DNA of 9,920 nucleotides from Thermodesulfovibrio sp. (GTDB taxonomy: Bacteria; Nitrospirota; Thermodesulfovibrionia; Thermodesulfovibrionales; Thermodesulfovibrionaceae), in NCBI GenBank assembly GCA_026415995.1, contig JAOAGB010000066.1, positions 1 to 9,920 on the forward strand, in the 5' to 3' direction. The translations under genes were made by a program, and so were the position numbers. Of this stretch, positions 6,423 through 9,920 are shown one piece after another. The notes below the pieces were generated by a model, which did no database searches, was not told the DNA's origin, and saw only the letters and a program-made list of their open reading frames with translations. Every line of letters starts with the position of its first letter. Position 1 is the first letter of the stretch.

Positions 6423-8338
6423 TTCGGCACCTCCTCAATTTGTTTTTTTTCTTTTATTTCTTTACTGATAAAATCAATAAATTTTCCTAATTCAATTAGT
6501 TCAAAGTTATCTCCATTTCGACGTCTTACTGTAATCTTTTCTGTTTCAATCTCTTTTTCTCCAAGTATTAACATATATGGAATCTTCTCTATTGTCGCCT
6601 GCCTTATCTTATATCCAATTTTTTCATTCTCAATATTAAGCTTTGCTCTTATTCCCTCTGTTAAAAGTCTTCCATACACTTTCTTTGCATAATCTACATG
6701 TTTTTCTGAAATTGACATTACCTCAACCTGAACAGGTGCAAGCCAAGTGGGAAAAGCGCCAGCATAGTGTTCAGTTAAAACTCCCATAAACCTCTCTAAG
6801 GAACCCATCAAGGCTCTATGAATCATGATAGGTCTGTGTTCTTGTCCATCTTTGCCTCTATAGGTAATATCAAATCTTTCAGGGATGTTAAAGTCAACCT
6901 GTATGGTAGAGCACTGCCATGCTCTATTTAGAACATCCTTTATTTTTATATCAATCTTAGGACCATAAAAAACTCCTTCACCTGGATCAATTTGATAGAC
7001 AAGCTTTCTCTCTTTGAGAGCCTGCTCTAAAGCTGCTGTTGCTCTTTCCCAGTTTTCAAGAGTTCCCACATATTTTTCTGGTCTTGTGGATATGTAAATT
7101 TCATAATTATCAAAACCAAAAGTAGAGAGAATAAAAACAGTAAAATCAAGTACTTTCTGAATTTCTTCTTCGAGATTTTCTTCTGTGCAAAATATGTGAG
7201 CATCATCTTGAGTGAATCCCCTTACTCTAAGAAGTCCATGTAAAACTCCAGACCTCTCATATCTATAAACTGTTCCAAGTTCTGCAAATCTCAATGGTAA
7301 ATCTCTGTAGCTACGAAGCTCTGATTTATAAACCTCAATATGAAAAGGACAATTCATTGGCTTAAGTTGATAGGCGACTTCATCAATCTGCATGGAAGAA
7401 AACATATTTTCCCTGTAAAAATCAATATGACCACTCTTAGCCCATAAATCAAGCTTTGCAATATGGGGTGTGTAAAGAAGATTATAACCAGCTCTTAAGT
7501 GTTCATCTTTCCAGAAATCCTCTATGACTTTTCTTATTATTGCTCCATTGGGAAGCCAAATTATCAAACCAGGTCCTATTTCATCACTTATATCAAAAAG
7601 TTTAAGTTGTTTGCCAAGTCTTCTATGATCTCTCTTTTTTACTTCTTCAAGAAACTTCAGATAATCATCCAACTCTTCCTTTGTAGCAAAGGCAGTGCCG
7701 TATATTCTTTGAAGCATTTTATTTCGCTCATCACCACGCCAGTATGCACCAGCCACACTAAGAAGCTTAAAAGCCTTTATCAAACCTGTATGTGGAATAT
7801 GAGGACCTCTGCATAAATCTATAAATCCGTCTTCTTCATATATGGAAACTTTTTCATCTTCTATTTCATTGATTATTTCAATTTTGTAGGTTTCACCAAG
7901 AGATTCAAAAAGTTTTATTGCTTCCTCTTTTGAAATATCCTTTCTTACAAAAGGTTTGTTTGCCTTAATGATTTCCTGCATTTTTCTCTCTATTTTTTTC
8001 AAGTCTTCTTCTGTAAAAGGTTCGTTTTTGTCAAAATCGTAATAAAATCCATCTTCAATAGCCGGACCTATTGTAACTTTTACCTGAGGAAACAATTCCT
8101 TGACTGCATGAGCCATTATGTGAGCTGTGCTATGCCTTAATATCTCAAGTCCTTCAGGGCTATGGGGTGTGATTATCTCAATTTCCTTATCATTTATTTC
8201 ATTTAACGAAGAATATATATAAGATAAATCCCTTAATTCATTATTAATTTTAACTGCTATTACTTGATTTTCCTTAAAAAATTTTTTTATCTGTTCTGGA
8301 GGTATGTCTAAAATCTTATTTTCCTTCTTTATCTTAAT
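6419..8338 (-). CDS. thrS: Threonyl-tRNA synthetase, starting at ATT
   Basis: Read from ATT (8338-8336), the product is 639 residues, near the usual 640. Residues 1-60 form the TGS domain (IKIKKENKILDIPPEQI, then ITPHSPEGLEI). The N2 editing domain holds H69 and H73 (HSTAH), C176 and H180 (LCRGPH), all four expected editing residues. The class II core carries zinc ligands C329 (MNCPFH), H381 (DDAHIF) and H507 (IHRALMGS), with motif 2 around RYERSG; a C-terminal anticodon-binding domain follows. A start at the first ATG (8116) would lose the TGS domain and both HxxxH histidines. AAGGAGG (8351-8345) lies 6 nt before the ATT, and TAA closes the frame upstream; no ATG, GTG or TTG lies in frame before 8116. 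It charges tRNA-Thr and hydrolyses Ser-tRNA-Thr. It overlaps infC by 4 nt. Confidence 0.94.
   Translation of the reverse strand: MKIKKENKILDIPPEQIKKFFKENQVIAVKINNELRDLSYIYSSLNEINDKEIEIITPHSPEGLEILRHSTAHIMAHAVKELFPQVKVTIGPAIEDGFYYDFDKNEPFTEEDLKKIERKMQEIIKANKPFVRKDISKEEAIKLFESLGETYKIEIINEIEDEKVSIYEEDGFIDLCRGPHIPHTGLIKAFKLLSVAGAYWRGDERNKMLQRIYGTAFATKEELDDYLKFLEEVKKRDHRRLGKQLKLFDISDEIGPGLIIWLPNGAIIRKVIEDFWKDEHLRAGYNLLYTPHIAKLDLWAKSGHIDFYRENMFSSMQIDEVAYQLKPMNCPFHIEVYKSELRSYRDLPLRFAELGTVYRYERSGVLHGLLRVRGFTQDDAHIFCTEENLEEEIQKVLDFTVFILSTFGFDNYEIYISTRPEKYVGTLENWERATAALEQALKERKLVYQIDPGEGVFYGPKIDIKIKDVLNRAWQCSTIQVDFNIPERFDITYRGKDGQEHRPIMIHRALMGSLERFMGVLTEHYAGAFPTWLAPVQVEVMSISEKHVDYAKKVYGRLLTEGIRAKLNIENEKIGYKIRQATIEKIPYMLILGEKEIETEKITVRRRNGDNFELIELGKFIDFISKEIKEKKQIEEVPK
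6420..6436 (-). promoter_or_regulatory. Strong RBS and non-canonical ATA start of infC within the thrS end
   Basis: GAGGAGG (6436-6430), 7 nt, then ATA (6422-6420). The Shine-Dalgarno encodes part of the EEV near the ThrRS C-terminus, and the ATA shares three bases with the stop codon TAG. No ATG, GTG or TTG exists in frame between the upstream TGA and IF3 residue 61, so this start is decided by the sequence. Confidence 0.85.
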
Positions 8339-8351
8339 TCTATGCCTCCTT
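8336..8351 (-). promoter_or_regulatory. Strong RBS and non-canonical ATT start of thrS
   Basis: AAGGAGG (8351-8345), the 6-nt spacer CATAGA, then ATT (8338-8336) beginning the TGS domain. In-frame codons upstream are TAA, AGA, TTA, AGG, AGG, CAT, AGA, with no canonical start. The third codon, ATA, is the only other nearby candidate and sits 12 nt from the Shine-Dalgarno. Confidence 0.8.
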
Positions 8352-8370
8352 AATCTTTAATTAACTTTAT

Positions 8371-8400
8371 ATATTAAATCAAACTATGTTAAGCAATCAA
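8371..8400 (-). promoter_or_regulatory. Possible promoter of the thrS-infC-rpmI block
   Basis: In the 69 nt between the acyl-ACP synthetase stop and the thrS start, TTGATT (8400-8395), an 18-nt spacer and TAATAT (8376-8371) form a plausible sigma70 promoter. The leader would be only about 25 nt, so no T-box or attenuator precedes thrS. The region is AT-rich, and similar matches arise by chance. Confidence 0.4.
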
Positions 8401-8407
8401 TAGTATT

Positions 8408-9920
8408 TTAATTTTTTTTCTTCATTTTTTCCTTTACTATCTCCGTTACTTTACGAAAATCAATTTTTCCACTACCCATTTTGGGAAGTTCATCAAGCTC
8501 AATAAAATACTTAGGTATTGCAATATTTGGTAGTACTTGTGAAAGTGATTTAACAATTTTCTTTTCATCTATCTTTTCTGTTACTGCTACTGCTATTTTA
8601 GCACCTTTTATCTCATCGGGGACTTCTACTACACAACATTCAACATTATTGGGAAGAAGTTTCTCAATTTCCTCTTCTACTTTAACAAGAGAGACCATCT
8701 CTCCTCCAATTTTAACAAATCTCTTGAGTCTTCCAGCATGCCAAAGATAACCGTCTTCATCAATAAATCCCATATCACCTGTATCATACCAGCCATGACG
8801 AATTCTCATTGCAGTTTCTTCTATCTCATCATAGTATCCTTTCATAACATTATCACCTCTTACAAGGATTCTTCCCACTTCATTGGGCTTACACTCCTGT
8901 CCTGTGTGATAATTCTCAATCATTACCTTTATGTTTGGAATAGGCTTTCCAATACTTCCAGGTTTATTAGCATTTGGCATATTTGCTGATATTACAGGTG
9001 ATGTTTCTGTTGTACCATATCCTTCTAATAAAACCTTATTGTGTTTCTCCATAAAAGCATCTCTCAATGCCTGTGGGCACTTATCAGCTCCGCTTATCAT
9101 GAGTCTAAGGCTATCAAAATCCCCCTTTTCTGATTTTTTTAGGTATCCCCACCAAAAACTCGGTGTTGCTGCCATAACTGTAGGCTTTTCTTCTCTTACA
9201 ATCTGGCATATTTTCTGATATTCAAGAGGATTTGCATAGGAAATTATGGTCATACCATGATAAAGTGGTGTCCAAAGATTCACAGTAAGTCCGAAAACAT
9301 GAAAATATGGAAGATTTGCAAAAAGTATATCTTTATCGCTTAATTCAGCCATTTCACTGAAACCTTCTATATTACTCATAATATTTTTATGACTAAGTTC
9401 AACAGCTTTAGGGTCTTTTTCACTGCCAGAAGTAAAAAGTATTACAGAAGTTTTTTCATCATCTTCATCACAGTTACAGTACATTAAAAGAAGTTTAAGG
9501 GGCATTTTTGATATGGCAGCAGCTATTAATTTATCTTTTATACTTACTGTATCAACTATATCCTCAATAAAAATCATCCCATCAACTACAGGGCAGTTAA
9601 TCTTCTCAAGAAGAGCCCTTGAAGTTATCACTGTTTTGAAATCACATTTTTTCTGAGCATATCTTACATTATTCTCCGCTCCTGTTGAGTAATTAATCAT
9701 CACTGGAACTTTTCCAGCCATTAATGTTCCAATTATAGAAAAAGCACATCCTGCAGAAGTGGGAATCATTATGCCAATGAGTTTTTCTTTTAGTCCTTTG
9801 ATTTTTTTTGAGAGAACCAAACTTGCAATAAGTGCCTTATTGTATGTAACCTTTCTGTCAGAGTATCTATCAATAAAGGCTAACTTACTGGGAAACTTCC
9901 TTGCTGTGTATATAAATTTT
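8408..9920 (-). CDS. Aas-type acyl-ACP/acyl-CoA synthetase (AMP-binding), 5' end outside window
   Basis: The frame is open to the window edge, so the TTG at 9820 is not the real start. 33 further codons are visible (TARKFPSKLAFIDRYSDR, then VTYN), which match the start of an AMP-binding domain. 503 residues are seen. Numbering from 9820, the motifs are: P-loop VILFTSGSEKDPKAVELSHK (126-145); PYFHVFGLTV (171-180); LEGYGTTETSPV (265-276); WYDTGD (344-349); GRLKRFVKIGGEMVSL (363-378); and the catalytic lysine in GSGKIDF (K452). The pattern GRxKRFxKIxGEMVSL resembles the synthetase half of E. coli Aas, which activates fatty acids for acyl-ACP and lysophospholipid reacylation. In Aas a PlsC acyltransferase domain lies N-terminal; whether it exists here is beyond the edge. 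Plain fatty-acyl-CoA ligase is the alternative. Confidence 0.85.
   Translation of the reverse strand, partial: KFIYTARKFPSKLAFIDRYSDRKVTYNKALIASLVLSKKIKGLKEKLIGIMIPTSAGCAFSIIGTLMAGKVPVMINYSTGAENNVRYAQKKCDFKTVITSRALLEKINCPVVDGMIFIEDIVDTVSIKDKLIAAAISKMPLKLLLMYCNCDEDDEKTSVILFTSGSEKDPKAVELSHKNIMSNIEGFSEMAELSDKDILFANLPYFHVFGLTVNLWTPLYHGMTIISYANPLEYQKICQIVREEKPTVMAATPSFWWGYLKKSEKGDFDSLRLMISGADKCPQALRDAFMEKHNKVLLEGYGTTETSPVISANMPNANKPGSIGKPIPNIKVMIENYHTGQECKPNEVGRILVRGDNVMKGYYDEIEETAMRIRHGWYDTGDMGFIDEDGYLWHAGRLKRFVKIGGEMVSLVKVEEEIEKLLPNNVECCVVEVPDEIKGAKIAVAVTEKIDEKKIVKSLSQVLPNIAIPKYFIELDELPKMGSGKIDFRKVTEIVKEKMKKKN

Noticed and set aside
6419..8116. thrS starting at the ATG at 8116
   Set aside because: This removes the TGS domain and both histidines of the HxxxH editing motif, and no Shine-Dalgarno lies nearby. 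The ATT at 8338 has a strong one.
8339..8407. T-box or thrS leader hairpin upstream of thrS
   Set aside because: The 69-nt gap is too short for a T-box, and no tRNA-like or GC-rich stem is visible.
1..9920. CRISPR arrays, tRNA or rRNA genes, insertion sequences
   Set aside because: I saw no spaced direct repeats, cloverleaf-like sequence, transposase motifs or terminal repeats. Genes fill nearly the whole window, and no gene-free stretch exceeds 300 nt.

Overview
The window is AT-rich, dense bacterial DNA. It encodes a Gram-negative-type YidC with a large periplasmic domain, a lipoprotein parvulin, exported rhodaneses with a possible c-type heme motif, and an Aas-type acyl-ACP synthetase. 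Together these suggest an anaerobic, possibly thermophilic Gram-negative lineage. My best guess, from general resemblance only, is a Nitrospirota member such as Thermodesulfovibrio.

Layout. Positions 1-688 (minus) hold an exported rhodanese whose frame is interrupted by one TGA at 107-109 and then continues with intact rhodanese sequence to the window edge. A divergent region (689-865) carries a strong promoter for each direction. Positions 866-1336 (plus) hold a second small exported rhodanese, followed by a terminator-like hairpin. Positions 1474-2358 (plus) hold a parvulin-like lipoprotein. It converges, with a 4-nt gap, on a long minus-strand block: thrS (8338-6419), infC (6422-5916), rpmI (5856-5656), rpmH (5637-5497), yidD (5515-5291), yidC (5286-3742), mnmE (3745-2363). 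Upstream of thrS lies the C-terminal part of an Aas-like acyl-ACP synthetase (9920-8408), cut by the window edge.

How the genes work together. The minus-strand block fuses two widely conserved clusters, thrS-infC-rpmI-rplT and rpmH-rnpA-yidD-yidC-mnmE. It covers threonyl-tRNA charging, initiation, large-subunit proteins, membrane insertion and tRNA wobble modification. rplT and rnpA are both absent from their usual places, and there is no room for either. The two rhodaneses and the parvulin lipoprotein form an envelope-associated sulfur-transfer and folding group.

Main discoveries. (1) The in-frame TGA of the first rhodanese falls where related proteins, as I recall them, have cysteine. A hairpin with GU in its loop follows at the spacing expected of a bacterial SECIS element, so this is a candidate selenocysteine-containing rhodanese. 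(2) thrS and infC have no usable ATG, GTG or TTG start. Each has a strong Shine-Dalgarno sequence placed before a non-canonical codon, ATT for thrS and ATA for infC. IF3 discriminates against such codons, so the whole thrS-infC unit may be under IF3 feedback. (3) rnpA is missing between rpmH and yidD, which overlap by 19 nt. This raises the question of what RNase P this organism uses.
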